This document shows positions 7,878 to 17,368 of a DNA stretch of 64,000 nt, piece after piece. The DNA comes from Streptococcus oralis (GTDB lineage: Bacteria; Bacillota; Bacilli; Lactobacillales; Streptococcaceae). Under the pieces are notes generated by a model. The model searched no databases. It saw only the letters and a program-made list of their open reading frames with translations, and had not been told where the DNA came from. The stretch is taken from the NCBI RefSeq assembly GCF_001983955.1, contig NZ_CP019562.1, positions 1,364,001-1,428,000 of the forward strand, given 5' to 3'. Numbering within the stretch: the stretch's first letter is position 1; each line of letters begins with the position of its first letter. The position numbers and the translations under genes are program-made.

Positions 7878-10800
7878 TCAAGTGCTGGCTTCAGAAATTC
7901 CCAAAATTTCACGAATTTCTGCCAGACTGAGACTGGCACGCGACTCCGTACCATCTAAAACTTGGGAAACCAAATGTTTCTTTTGTTCTTGAAGTTCTTG
8001 GATTTTTTCTTCAATGGTTCCCTTGGTAATCAAACGATAGACCTCGACCATCTGCTCCTGCCCCATGCGGTGGGCTCGTCCGATAGCCTGGGCTTCGACA
8101 GCGGGATTCCACCAGAGGTCAACCAAAATAACCGTATCAGCTCCCGTTAGATTAAGACCGACACCTCCTGCCTTCAGAGAGATGAGAAAGGCGTCTCTTT
8201 CTCCCTGATTAAAGGCCTTGGTCATCTCCTGTCTGTCTTGAGCAGGAGTTGAACCTGTGATTTTAAAGGAAGTCAAGCCCAAGTCTGGGAGTTCTTTCTC
8301 GATTTTTTCCAACATTCCTTTGAACTGGGAGAAAATCAAGACCCGATGCCCACCATCAGCCACTTGTAGCAATAAATCTCGGAGACTATCCAATTTACCA
8401 CTAGCTCCTTGGTAATCGTTCATGAAGAGGGCTGGCGTATCGCAGATCTGGCGCAATCGCATGAGACCAGATAAGATTTCCACCCGACTTCTCTGGAATT
8501 CTTGATCTGTCACTTGGGCTAGACGGTCTCGCATCTGTTGCAACTGGGCGAGATAGATGGCCTTCTGCTGGTCTTCCAGTTCATTTTTATAGACAACTTC
8601 GATCAGATCAGGTAGTTCTGTTAGGACTTCTTCTTTCTTACGCCTCATGACGAAGGGCTTGATAAACTGCGCTACTCGGTCAGCCGGTAATTTCATAAAC
8701 TCCTTTTTACTTGGTAAGAGCCCTGGAAGCACAATTTGGAAGATAGACCACAACTCTCCTAAATGATTTTCGATGGGCGTACCTGACAAAGCAAAGACTG
8801 CCGGCACCACAAACTGGCGCAAACTCTGAGCAATCTTAGTCTGAGCATTTTTCATGACCTGGGCCTCATCTAAAAAGAGAAAATCAAAGGACTTCTCTTG
8901 ATAGAGCTCGCTATCTTGACGAAAGCTCGCATAGCTAGTCACATAGATTTGATGATTTTCGGAAAGAATCACTTCTCGATTCGCTTTCAAACCATGAACA
9001 ACAGCTAAATCCAATTGTGGTGCGAATTTCCTGAATTCATCTGCCCAGTTGTAGATCAAACCTGACGGCGCCAAAATCAAGACACGACTATCCTCTGTTA
9101 CCTGACTTGTCAAAAAAGCAATGGTTTGCAGCGTTTTTCCCAACCCCATATCATCTGCCAAGATGCCTCCAAAGCCATAGTGATGAAGCATCTGGAGCCA
9201 ACGGACTCCCTTTTCCTGATAGTCTCTCAAGCTCGCCTGCACCCGTATATCTCCCAAAGGAAAGTCCTCTGGATGGGTCAAATCATGAGCTAAATGCTGA
9301 AATTCCTCTGAGAAGGAAATCCTGTCTCGACCTTCAAAAAGCTGAGAAAGGCTATAAGCTAGAGATTTTCGAGCTTGAAAAGAACCATCTTTTAGCTCAA
9401 CTCCCAGTTCCTGCAAATTTTGACGAATCTGCTTGGTTTCCTCATCAAAAAAGTACACTTGGTCAGAAGAACTGATATAGAAATCCTGATTGCTGGTCAG
9501 GGCTTTAAGAGCTTGATCAATCTCTTCTTGGGCAATCCCTTGGAAATCAAACTGAATCTCCAACAGTCCTCCCTTGGACTCAATCTGAACCTGAGGAGCT
9601 TGGACGCTGTAGAGCTGATTCATCTCATCAGACAAGAAAACCTGACCCAACTTCTCAAAAGCTGGAATCGTATGGTGAAAGAAAGAATAAACTGCCTCTG
9701 GCTTCAAAGCCTGTCTCCAAGACTGAAAATCAGCCTCAAAACCAGCCCCTAAACAGACTTGAAATAGCTGATTTTCCAAGACAGCATCGCTTGAAAATGG
9801 TAATTGTTCCAGCTGTTGCTGACTAGTCACCTTAAGATCTCCATAATCAAACTCGATATCCAAACGAATGCGACCGTCATCCTCCCTATCAAAGTAAAAG
9901 ATTGGTGAAAAGGGTCTGATTTGCAAGCGCTCAGGAGCAGAAACTGTGCCCAGCTGTCCAAACAAAGGCAGACAGGCAGCCAGACGGTCACGATCACTGT
10001 TGTCAAACTGGAGGCATTTTCTCCCTCTTTCCTCCTGAGGAAGCTCCTTGATTTCCTTTAGGAGGCTGATTTGTTTAGGATTTAAGAGATAAAGATTCCC
10101 CTTACGAAAGAGAACCGCTCCCCCATAGAATACGTTGATTCGCTCACTTTCAGAAATCTCCATCTCAAAATAATCGGGATACTCCTGCACTGAAAAAGAG
10201 AAAAGTTCTGCATCGGGATCTAAATCATGAAAGAGAAGATTTTCATAACTAGTAATCTGGTGTTCGAAATGAAAATCTTCCAAGTTCATCAATAACCCCA
10301 CTCCCTGCTCAAAAAAGGTCAGAGGGAAAAAGAGGTGACGACCTTGATTGGGGAAAAAGAGCTCTTGACTCAGTCCCTCCTCAATCAAGCCACATAAAAA
10401 AGTAAGAACATCTTGACTAGCTGTATCAAAAGACTCCCAAGACAAGTCATTTTCATAGTATTTCCCAATCATGTATGGCTTTCGATGGACTAAGACCTTC
10501 AAAAAGAGAGGGATGTCACGAATGACATAATATTTTTGACTATCAACTAAACCGATTCGGAGTGTCCAAAGGAGGCGATTGGTCCCAGCTTCCACCTGAC
10601 CTTGAGCCGACAAAGTGTAGATTTTCTCTCTCTTCTGAGGTTGGATACGCTCCAAAAAACTACCGCCAAAACTAACCTTGGTTTCGACCTCTTCTTGCTC
10701 TTCATGTCCTTTTTCTAAGGCTTGTAAAATCACCTGGCCTTCTTCATCATTCTTCAGATAATGCTCGAGCGCTGCTAGGTGAACACAGTAACCTCTTTTT

Positions 10801-10973
10801 TGGAAAAAATCGCAAGCACAAAAAACCAAATCATCCTCTAAACTGTAGCGTAAGTCTTCTCCCGCGACACGTGTATAGAGGCGATTCCCTTTTTCCTTGA
10901 TAATCTCAATGTTGCCTGTTTCATAGAGAGTAACACCCTCCATGCGCAACTTTCCCGGAATCAATTTAGCCAT
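7878..10973 (-). CDS. SNF2-family DEAD/DEAH-box helicase with SWIM zinc finger
   Basis: A large (1031 aa) ATP-dependent DNA translocase. A SWIM-type zinc finger near residues 50-73 (CACDFFQKRGYCVH, pattern CxC...CxH) is followed by a bacterial SNF2-associated region. The SNF2 ATPase has Walker A DDMGLGKTLQT and Walker B FLDEAQ. The helicase C-terminal domain has VGLNLTGADTVI and the arginine finger motif QAIGRAHRMGQ. The bacterial HepA/RapA-like group remodels protein-DNA or RNA polymerase complexes; the specific role here is not known. Ribosome binding site AAAGGGG, with TATAAT upstream. Domain order and length look complete. Confidence 0.95.
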   Translation of the reverse strand: MAKLIPGKLRMEGVTLYETGNIEIIKEKGNRLYTRVAGEDLRYSLEDDLVFCACDFFQKRGYCVHLAALEHYLKNDEEGQVILQALEKGHEEQEEVETKVSFGGSFLERIQPQKREKIYTLSAQGQVEAGTNRLLWTLRIGLVDSQKYYVIRDIPLFLKVLVHRKPYMIGKYYENDLSWESFDTASQDVLTFLCGLIEEGLSQELFFPNQGRHLFFPLTFFEQGVGLLMNLEDFHFEHQITSYENLLFHDLDPDAELFSFSVQEYPDYFEMEISESERINVFYGGAVLFRKGNLYLLNPKQISLLKEIKELPQEERGRKCLQFDNSDRDRLAACLPLFGQLGTVSAPERLQIRPFSPIFYFDREDDGRIRLDIEFDYGDLKVTSQQQLEQLPFSSDAVLENQLFQVCLGAGFEADFQSWRQALKPEAVYSFFHHTIPAFEKLGQVFLSDEMNQLYSVQAPQVQIESKGGLLEIQFDFQGIAQEEIDQALKALTSNQDFYISSSDQVYFFDEETKQIRQNLQELGVELKDGSFQARKSLAYSLSQLFEGRDRISFSEEFQHLAHDLTHPEDFPLGDIRVQASLRDYQEKGVRWLQMLHHYGFGGILADDMGLGKTLQTIAFLTSQVTEDSRVLILAPSGLIYNWADEFRKFAPQLDLAVVHGLKANREVILSENHQIYVTSYASFRQDSELYQEKSFDFLFLDEAQVMKNAQTKIAQSLRQFVVPAVFALSGTPIENHLGELWSIFQIVLPGLLPSKKEFMKLPADRVAQFIKPFVMRRKKEEVLTELPDLIEVVYKNELEDQQKAIYLAQLQQMRDRLAQVTDQEFQRSRVEILSGLMRLRQICDTPALFMNDYQGASGKLDSLRDLLLQVADGGHRVLIFSQFKGMLEKIEKELPDLGLTSFKITGSTPAQDRQEMTKAFNQGERDAFLISLKAGGVGLNLTGADTVILVDLWWNPAVEAQAIGRAHRMGQEQMVEVYRLITKGTIEEKIQELQEQKKHLVSQVLDGTESRASLSLAEIREILGISEAST

Positions 10974-11065
10974 AGTTACCCCTTTATCTTATCTTTTCAT
11001 TATACCACATTTTCCCCTACGAAAATAGCCTTCCAGGAAGACTTTTCTCCTAGAAGGCTCGATTT

Positions 11066-12232
11066 TTAAAGTGTAGCAAAAGTGGTCACGATACGTTGGC
11101 AAACTTCTTCTAGTACTGACTTCGGCATAGCTACATTGAGGCGGGCATGAAGAGTTCCCTCCTCCCCAAAGTCCAAACCTCGGTTCAAGATAACCTTGAC
11201 TTCATTCTTCAAAAGCTCTTGCAAGCGGTCATCCGTTAGGTCATAGGCTGAAAAATCAAGCCAGATCAAGTAGGTACCTTGTGGTTTCATGACCTTAATC
11301 TTGGTTTCGTTGCCCAAAACATCCACTACATAGTTAATGTGGTCCTCGATGACTTCTTTTAACTCTCCTAACCAGTCCTTACCATAACGGTAGGCAGCTT
11401 CTGTCGCCAAATACCCCAAGCCTGAGATTTCATGTTGGTTATTGGCCAACTGGCATTTTTGGAAAGCAACACGAAGCTTTGGATTTTCAATAACTGCATA
11501 GGAATTCTTGGTCCCAGCAATATTAAAGGTCTTAGTGGCACTGCTCAAGATAAGGGCGAAGTCTTTAAAAGCAGGATCAATGGTATTAAAAGACTGGTGT
11601 TTGTGACCAAAGAGTGCCAAATCTTGGTGAATCTCATCTGAAACCAACAAAACACCATGTTTTTGGCAGAGATGCCCAATCTTTTCTAACACTTCCTTTT
11701 CCCAAACACGTCCACCAGGATTGTGGGGATTGCAAAGGATATAAAGCTTCACATACTCTTCCACCAATTCCTTCTCTAACTGGTCAAAGTCAATCTCAAA
11801 CAGCCCGTCCTTTTCCACCAAAGAATTAGTAATCAATCTGCGATTGTTCAGTTTGACACTGCGGGCAAAAGGTGGATAGACCGGTGTGTTAATCAGAACA
11901 GCCTCTCCTTCTTTTGTAAAGGCTTGAATAGCTGTTGAGATGGCCGGTACCACTCCCTCGATAAAGACGAGGGCATCCTTGTCAAAGTGATACCCGTGTT
12001 GATTGGCTTCCCAGTCCTGAACCGACTCAATCAAAGCATCACTTGCATAAGTATAGCCATAGACCAACTGATCTGCGTAGGCTTGTACAGCTTGTCGAAC
12101 CTCAGGCAAAACCACAAAGTCCATATCTGCTATCCAGGCTGGTAGAACTTCGCGATCAGCTTCCGCTTCTTTCCATTTATAGGTATGGTGCCCAAAACGA
12201 TTGGGCAGGCTTGTAAAATCATATTTTCCCAT
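11066..12232 (-). CDS. MalY/PatB-type cystathionine beta-lyase (PLP)
   Basis: A class I PLP-dependent aminotransferase fold of the MalY/PatB group, which breaks C-S bonds (cystathionine or cysteine to ammonia, pyruvate and a thiol). The N-terminus RFGHHTYKWKE...LPAWIADMDF is diagnostic. The PLP lysine is in SSATKTFNIAG (about K234), and NPHNPGGRVW and SDEIHQDL bind the cofactor. The ATG at 12232 is used because GGAAGG precedes it and homologues begin MGKYDF; a longer frame reaches back into the upstream gene. It follows the Cys/Met-metabolism gene by seven bases, so the two form an operon under the MET-box. Confidence 0.94.
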   Translation of the reverse strand: MGKYDFTSLPNRFGHHTYKWKEAEADREVLPAWIADMDFVVLPEVRQAVQAYADQLVYGYTYASDALIESVQDWEANQHGYHFDKDALVFIEGVVPAISTAIQAFTKEGEAVLINTPVYPPFARSVKLNNRRLITNSLVEKDGLFEIDFDQLEKELVEEYVKLYILCNPHNPGGRVWEKEVLEKIGHLCQKHGVLLVSDEIHQDLALFGHKHQSFNTIDPAFKDFALILSSATKTFNIAGTKNSYAVIENPKLRVAFQKCQLANNQHEISGLGYLATEAAYRYGKDWLGELKEVIEDHINYVVDVLGNETKIKVMKPQGTYLIWLDFSAYDLTDDRLQELLKNEVKVILNRGLDFGEEGTLHARLNVAMPKSVLEEVCQRIVTTFATL

Positions 12233-12239
12233 ATCTATC

Positions 12240-13334
12240 TTATCCTTCCAAAGCTTGGCGCAAGTCCGCAATCAAATCTCTAGCATCTTCAATCCCAATT
12301 GACAAGCGCAGGAGGTCATCTGTTAAGCCATAGGAATGACGCACTTCTGCCGGAATATCCGCATGAGTCTGAGTTGTCGGATAGGTGATCAGACTCTCTA
12401 CCCCACCCAAACTTTCCGCAAATGAGAAGACCTTGAGGCTATTTAAAATATGAGGAATACGTTTTTCATCCACTACTTTAAAGGAAATCATACCCCCACG
12501 CCCAGTATAGAGCACTTCCTTGACAGCAGGTGAATCCTTCAAAAAAGCAACCACTTCTTGGGCATTGGCTGTAGAACGCTCCATACGAAGAGGCAGGGTT
12601 TTGAGACCACGAATCAACTGATAACTATCAAATGGTGACAAGACCGCACCTGTCGTATTGAGATTATAGAAAAGTTGTTCATATAGTTCTAAACTATTAG
12701 TCACAACCACCCCAGCTAAGACATCATTGTGCCCTGCTAAATACTTGGTGGCAGAATGAAGAACGATATCCGCACCATCTTCAATCGGACGTTGGTAAAT
12801 CGGACTGTAGAAGGTATTGTCCACCACTACCTTGGCACCCTTGGCATGAGCTAGTTTGGCTAGTTTGGCAATATCAAATTCCAACATCAAGGGATTGGTT
12901 GGTGTTTCAATATAAAGAACATCCACATCTTTCTCTAACTCTGCGATAAGCTCTTCTTCTGTATTGGCATAGGTAAAATGGAAACGGCCTTCTTGCTCCA
13001 CTTGGTTGAACCAACGGAAAGAACCCCCATACAGATCACGCACAGCCAAGACTTTACTTCCAACTGGAAAAACACTAAAGGCCAGTACAATCGCAGCCAT
13101 TCCTGAGCTTGTCGCTAGGGCATAGTCTGCTGACTCAATAGCCGCCAAGACCTCCTCCGCCTTACTGCGAGTTGGGTTTTTAGTCCGAGTATAGTCAAAT
13201 CCCGTAGACTGACCGAACTCCGGATGCTGATAAGTGGTTGAAAAATGAAGCGGTGTTACCAAGGCACCTGTGGCCTCATCTGACTTGATCCCAGCCTGAG
13301 CCAAAATTGTGTTGATGTGTAGTTTTTTGCTCAT
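12240..13334 (-). CDS. Cystathionine gamma-synthase/beta-lyase family enzyme (Met biosynthesis)
   Basis: A Cys/Met-metabolism PLP enzyme, 364 residues. The PLP lysine is K197 in LHSATKYLAGHNDV, with the substrate/cofactor-binding YIETPTNP and SSGMAA motifs. It interconverts cysteine and homocysteine precursors through cystathionine or O-acylhomoserine; synthase, lyase or sulfhydrylase activity cannot be separated by eye. Pneumococcal annotation calls this position metB or metC. First gene of a two-gene operon with the MalY-like lyase, and it has a MET-box upstream. Ribosome binding site GGAGG. Confidence 0.94.
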   Translation of the reverse strand: MSKKLHINTILAQAGIKSDEATGALVTPLHFSTTYQHPEFGQSTGFDYTRTKNPTRSKAEEVLAAIESADYALATSSGMAAIVLAFSVFPVGSKVLAVRDLYGGSFRWFNQVEQEGRFHFTYANTEEELIAELEKDVDVLYIETPTNPLMLEFDIAKLAKLAHAKGAKVVVDNTFYSPIYQRPIEDGADIVLHSATKYLAGHNDVLAGVVVTNSLELYEQLFYNLNTTGAVLSPFDSYQLIRGLKTLPLRMERSTANAQEVVAFLKDSPAVKEVLYTGRGGMISFKVVDEKRIPHILNSLKVFSFAESLGGVESLITYPTTQTHADIPAEVRHSYGLTDDLLRLSIGIEDARDLIADLRQALEG

Positions 13335-13360
13335 ACAATACCTCCAAATCTATAGTAACT

Positions 13361-13427
13361 ATTGTACCACTTATTTTTACTAACTCATTTTCTTGTTTTC
13401 AAGAGCTAGTTATAGTTTCAAACTATA
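13361..13427 (-). promoter_or_regulatory. MET-box (MtaR/MetR site) and promoter of the methionine operon
   Basis: A 17-base palindrome TATAGTTTCAAACTATA at 13411-13427 matches the streptococcal MET-box consensus TATAGTTnnnAACTATA bound by the LysR-type regulator MtaR/MetR. Downstream on the minus strand is an extended -10, TGGTACAAT (TACAAT at 13361-13366), about 27 bases before the start codon. The box lies upstream of the core promoter, as expected for an activator. Confidence 0.8.
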
Positions 13428-13428
13428 T

Positions 13429-13462
13429 AAAAACGATAGTTCCTTGAGAAACTATCGTTTTT
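13429..13462 (-). terminator. Intrinsic terminator after AliB-like gene
   Basis: Symmetric stem of about 14 bp (13429-13442 with 13449-13462) with A and T runs on the two sides. It lies just downstream of the peptide-binding protein stop and next to the MET-box. Confidence 0.85.
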
Positions 13463-13479
13463 CCTGTTGAATAGACTGG

Positions 13480-15438
13480 TTATTTAACGTGTTTTGCCAG
13501 TTCTTCTTGGGCTTTTTTATTTGATTCTTCTTTTTCTTTTAGCCATTTTTCTTTCGCTTTTTCATACTCATCAGCCGTTACAGTCTTATCTTGTAACTTG
13601 AGATACTTGTATGATTCGACACCCTTATTTCCAGCTTGTGAGAATGGTGATGAGAATGGAACTGTCTTTCTCAAGGTCGGTGTTCCACCCTGAGAAACGT
13701 TTGGAATTGCAAGGGCGCTATCAACGAGCCAAGCTTGAACTTCAGCATATTTTTCATAACGTTTTGCTGGTTCTTGCTCCTTGTTCGCTTCTTCTAACAT
13801 TTGAGTGTAAGTATCCAGACCAACCGCCTTAGCCTTGTCATTGACCTCACCTGGTTCTAGACCAATGTTTTGCAACATACCACCGTTATTGACATTTAAG
13901 ATATCAAGATAGCTTGATGGATCCAAGTAGTCAGCACTCCAACCGCCATTATAGATATCAAAGTCTTTTTGAGCTGCAGTTTGAGCTAGGTAGCTAGAGT
14001 TGTCAAAATCATCTGTTGATAGCTGTTGGATATCGATAACCACATTCTCAGCTCCTAGAACAGATTCGATGGATTGTTTCAAAGAACTTGCTTCAAGTAC
14101 ACCTTTTTTAGCTGATTGGTCAACTGTTACATCCAAGTGGATTGGGAATTGCACACCCTTAGCTTCCAATTCTTTCTTAGCTTCTGCAAATTTAGCTTTA
14201 GCCTTGTCAGGATTGTAGTATGGATCTTGCGCATCTGCAAAGTTGATTCCTTGCCATTCTTGGCCATAGTTGACCATCTTTTCTGAAACAACATCACCAA
14301 AGTCTTTTCCGTTGATACTTACAAATGTTGGAGGTACAACCAAGTTACGAATAATCTTTGTTGCTCCGTCCTCCCCTTGAGATTGTGCTCCATAGGCTGT
14401 ACGGTTATAAGCATAGTTGAAGGCTTGACGGAAGTTTTTATTCAGAACTGCTTCTTGGGTTGATTTCTTTTCAATATCTGAGGATTTAGACGTGAAGTTA
14501 TAAGATTTTCTGTCCAAGTTGAAGTTCAAGTAATAAGAAGTTGCGTTTTGCATACTATAGATGATGTTATCCTTGTTCTTCTCTTTAATGCCTTCAAAGC
14601 TTGAGCTATTTGGATAGAGACGCGCGTAGCTGTATACTCCTTCTACGAAGTTACGAGCTAGGGCATCTTGGTCACTACCATCATAGTAAGTCAATTTCAC
14701 ATCGTCCACAAAGACATTTTTAGCATCCCAGTAATTTGGATTTTTCTTGTATTCGATAACAGATTTTGAAACAAAAGATTTCATCAAGAAAGGTCCACTA
14801 TACAAAATACTAGAAGGATCTACCTTACCAAAATCATCCCCTTTTGATTTTAGGAAGTCTGCATTGACAGGGAAGAGAATGGTTGAAGTTGTTTTAGAAT
14901 TCCAATAAGGTTCTGGACGTGTCAAAGTATACTGAACTGTTTGGTCGTCAATCGCCTTAACACCGACAGTTGAAAAGTCAGTTGTTTTCCCGTTGATATA
15001 GTCATCCAAACCTGCTACAGAGTCTTGAACCAAGTACAAGGCTTCGGATTTTTTATCAGCAGCATATTTCAAACCTGTCACAAAGTCTTGGGCCGTTACA
15101 GGGGCATATTCTTCACCCTCATAAGTATACCATTTTGCATCCTTACGCAATTTGTAAGTATAGGTCAAACCGTCCTGAGAAACAGTCCAATCCTCTGCCA
15201 ATGATGGAACATAGTTACCGTATTGGTCATTTTCCATCAACCCATCCACCAAATTGGTCACGATGTCGGTAGTTGTTGCACGGTTTTCTGCAAGATAGTT
15301 CAAACTAGATGGATCGCTCGAATAAACATAGTTATATGTTTTAGAAGCGCTACTTGAATTTCCACATGCGCTCAGTAAGATACCTGCGCTTAACACGACA
15401 CTTGCAAGTGTCAGATACTTGGCCTTAGACTTTTTCAT
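13480..15438 (-). CDS. Oligopeptide ABC transporter substrate-binding lipoprotein (AliB/AmiA-like)
   Basis: A family 5 extracellular solute-binding protein (SBP_bac_5), 652 residues. The signal peptide ends in a lipobox LLSAC, with the lipidated Cys at residue 25. The start of the mature domain, YNYVYSSDPSSLNYL, and WTVSQDGLTYTYKLRKDAKW are typical of AmiA/AliA/AliB. It captures peptides at the cell surface for the Ami permease; no permease genes are adjacent, which is normal for the orphan Ali proteins. Whether it is AliB or AliA cannot be settled without alignment. Ribosome binding site AGGAGG. Confidence 0.95.
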   Translation of the reverse strand: MKKSKAKYLTLASVVLSAGILLSACGNSSSASKTYNYVYSSDPSSLNYLAENRATTTDIVTNLVDGLMENDQYGNYVPSLAEDWTVSQDGLTYTYKLRKDAKWYTYEGEEYAPVTAQDFVTGLKYAADKKSEALYLVQDSVAGLDDYINGKTTDFSTVGVKAIDDQTVQYTLTRPEPYWNSKTTSTILFPVNADFLKSKGDDFGKVDPSSILYSGPFLMKSFVSKSVIEYKKNPNYWDAKNVFVDDVKLTYYDGSDQDALARNFVEGVYSYARLYPNSSSFEGIKEKNKDNIIYSMQNATSYYLNFNLDRKSYNFTSKSSDIEKKSTQEAVLNKNFRQAFNYAYNRTAYGAQSQGEDGATKIIRNLVVPPTFVSINGKDFGDVVSEKMVNYGQEWQGINFADAQDPYYNPDKAKAKFAEAKKELEAKGVQFPIHLDVTVDQSAKKGVLEASSLKQSIESVLGAENVVIDIQQLSTDDFDNSSYLAQTAAQKDFDIYNGGWSADYLDPSSYLDILNVNNGGMLQNIGLEPGEVNDKAKAVGLDTYTQMLEEANKEQEPAKRYEKYAEVQAWLVDSALAIPNVSQGGTPTLRKTVPFSSPFSQAGNKGVESYKYLKLQDKTVTADEYEKAKEKWLKEKEESNKKAQEELAKHVK

Positions 15439-15589
15439 TTCCAGAACCTCCTGTTTTAAATATTTGTCTTATTATACAGTTTTGGTTTTATTTAGTCAAG
15501 CTTTTTTTGAAGAAAAAGTCAAAAAACATATTTTTTTGCTACTAATTTTAGAAAAAGTTCTACTTTTTTAATATTTTGAACAATAAAAC

Positions 15590-15618
15590 AACCTTTCTTT
15601 AATAGAAAGGTTGTAATT
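15590..15618 (-). terminator. Intrinsic terminator after ytgP
   Basis: Inverted repeat ACAACCTTTCT...AGAAAGGTTGT (11-bp arms, about 15591-15617), followed by TTTTATTG on the minus strand. Confidence 0.8.
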
Positions 15619-15640
15619 ATAACTTTTATTTATAAATCAT

Positions 15641-17263
15641 TTACGATATTTTCAATCGTGTCCGTAGTCGGTCTGCTTGATCTTTGCCAATTATCTTGTC
15701 CAAGAGTCGTGTCCGTAGGCTCATCAAACCATACAGACCTCCTCCAAACCCTCCGATGAGAGCCACATAAAGGAAACTCCAGAAGCGTCCACTTGGTTGG
15801 AAGATAAAACCGATTATCCACTGCAAAAAGCCAACTAGGATAAACATGACAAGGGTCAAGATGGTAATCAAAATAGTCCGTTTCAAGATTATCTTTCGAC
15901 GAGCACCCGTTACCTGGCAGATGTCTCGGTACATCAAGACATTCGGAATGATCAAGCCGATAGTCGTTGAAATCAAAGGACCGTAGCTGTGGAAAATAGC
16001 AATGGTTGGCAATTGCAAGATGATCTTAGCAATGGAACCATAGATAAAGTAAAGAACTGCCTTGCGGTTGTGGAACATAGCCTGAAGCATAGGAGACAAG
16101 ACCATATATAAGCCTAGGATAGTAGACTGCAAAACCGCAAAGATAAATAATCCCATAGCCAGACTATCTGGCTTACCATAAAAGACTGTGTAGAGCGGTT
16201 CTCCTACCATGACAACTCCAACCGTTGCTGGTAGCAAGAATAAGAGGAGCATGGTCATACTATCTTGAACTAGGCGAGCTGCTGCCTGCAAGTCACCTTT
16301 TACATAGTTCTCCGTCAAAAGTGGCAAGCCAACACTACCAATGGAAACTCCTACAGAGATTAAAATCATGGTAATTTTATTCGGATTGGCAGAGAAATAA
16401 GAAAACATAACAACCAAGTCTTCATTGCTGTAGTTGGTAAACCAAGTCATGCTTCTGATAAAAGTCATCTGGTCCAAGATTTGGAAAAGCTGGATGGCTG
16501 ATCCTGTCAGGATAAAGGGAATGGCTTCCTTGATGGTATCGACTAAGAGTCGCTTACTATTGATTTTATCCCGTGTATCAAATACTCTTTTGAGCAAACC
16601 TTCTTGGGCAAGAAAGTAGATTAGGACTACAAAACTAGCCACCATCCCCACAAAAGCCGCAAAGGTCGACTGGGTAACTGCTGATAAGTAGTCACCAGAC
16701 CCCATCTTCATAATGAAGAAAGTCGCTAGCAACATCCAGATGACACGAATCACCTGCTCAGCGATTTGGCTCATAGCATAAGGCTTGAGGTTATTCATCC
16801 CTTGGAAGAATCCTCGGATGACGCTCATGGACGGGAAAATCAAGACCGCCCATGCCAAACTCTGCATGATAGGTATCAAATCTTTCCCAACACCTGATAA
16901 ATCTGCTAACCAAGGAGAAAAGAGATACAAGACCAAGGCAAAGGCAAGTCCCAATACAGTCATAAAGCCTAAGAAGCTTCGAATCAGGGCAAAACTATGC
17001 TCTTCCTCATGCATGGTATTGTATTTAGCGACCTGCTTAGCGACTGCAACAGGAATACCCGCAGTCGAAATCAACAAGAACCAAGCATAGATATTGTAAC
17101 CCATGGTAAAGAGACCATTAGCCTTAGCAGCATATGTTCCCATCCAAATATACCAAGGGATAATGTAAATAGCCCCGAGCAAGCGACTGATAAAGTTACT
17201 AGCTGTAAGCCAGGCAGTCCCACGTAACATCTGGGCCTGCTGATGATTATTTTCGTTAGACAT
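15641..17263 (-). CDS. ytgP: MOP-superfamily lipid II flippase homologue (YtgP/MurJ-like)
   Basis: A polytopic membrane protein with about 14 hydrophobic segments, in the polysaccharide-transporter/MVF part of the MOP superfamily. The streptococcal YtgP group substitutes for MurJ and moves lipid-linked peptidoglycan precursor across the membrane. Visible family features are LRGTAWLTASNFISRLLGAIYIIPW at the N-terminus (helix 1) and a polysaccharide-synthesis C-terminal domain. An ATG at 17278 has no ribosome binding site; the ATG at 17263 follows GAGGAA and is preferred. It diverges from murE, which also serves cell-wall synthesis. A terminator follows. Confidence 0.93.
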   Translation of the reverse strand: MSNENNHQQAQMLRGTAWLTASNFISRLLGAIYIIPWYIWMGTYAAKANGLFTMGYNIYAWFLLISTAGIPVAVAKQVAKYNTMHEEEHSFALIRSFLGFMTVLGLAFALVLYLFSPWLADLSGVGKDLIPIMQSLAWAVLIFPSMSVIRGFFQGMNNLKPYAMSQIAEQVIRVIWMLLATFFIMKMGSGDYLSAVTQSTFAAFVGMVASFVVLIYFLAQEGLLKRVFDTRDKINSKRLLVDTIKEAIPFILTGSAIQLFQILDQMTFIRSMTWFTNYSNEDLVVMFSYFSANPNKITMILISVGVSIGSVGLPLLTENYVKGDLQAAARLVQDSMTMLLLFLLPATVGVVMVGEPLYTVFYGKPDSLAMGLFIFAVLQSTILGLYMVLSPMLQAMFHNRKAVLYFIYGSIAKIILQLPTIAIFHSYGPLISTTIGLIIPNVLMYRDICQVTGARRKIILKRTILITILTLVMFILVGFLQWIIGFIFQPSGRFWSFLYVALIGGFGGGLYGLMSLRTRLLDKIIGKDQADRLRTRLKIS

Positions 17264-17310
17264 AACTTCCTCATTCATTTTTAATAACTAGGAAATGTTC
17301 CTTATCTTCC

Positions 17311-17361
17311 ATTATAAACTTTTCCTTGTTACTTGTAAAATTCAGACTTTCGGTTTACAAT
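17311..17361. promoter_or_regulatory. Overlapping divergent promoters of ytgP and murE
   Basis: Plus strand (murE): -35 TTGTAA 17333-17338, 17-base spacer, -10 TACAAT 17356-17361. Minus strand (ytgP): -35 TTTACA at 17334-17339, 17-base spacer, -10 TATAAT at 17311-17316. The two -35 hexamers occupy the same bases. The murE -10 ends seven bases before its ATG, so its transcript would start at or next to the start codon. Confidence 0.65.
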
Positions 17362-17368
17362 AGAAAGT

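Noticed and set aside
13352-13366. TATAGTAACTATTGTA as a second MET-box
   Set aside because: It lacks the TATAGTT-AACTATA symmetry at the right spacing and overlaps the -10 element.
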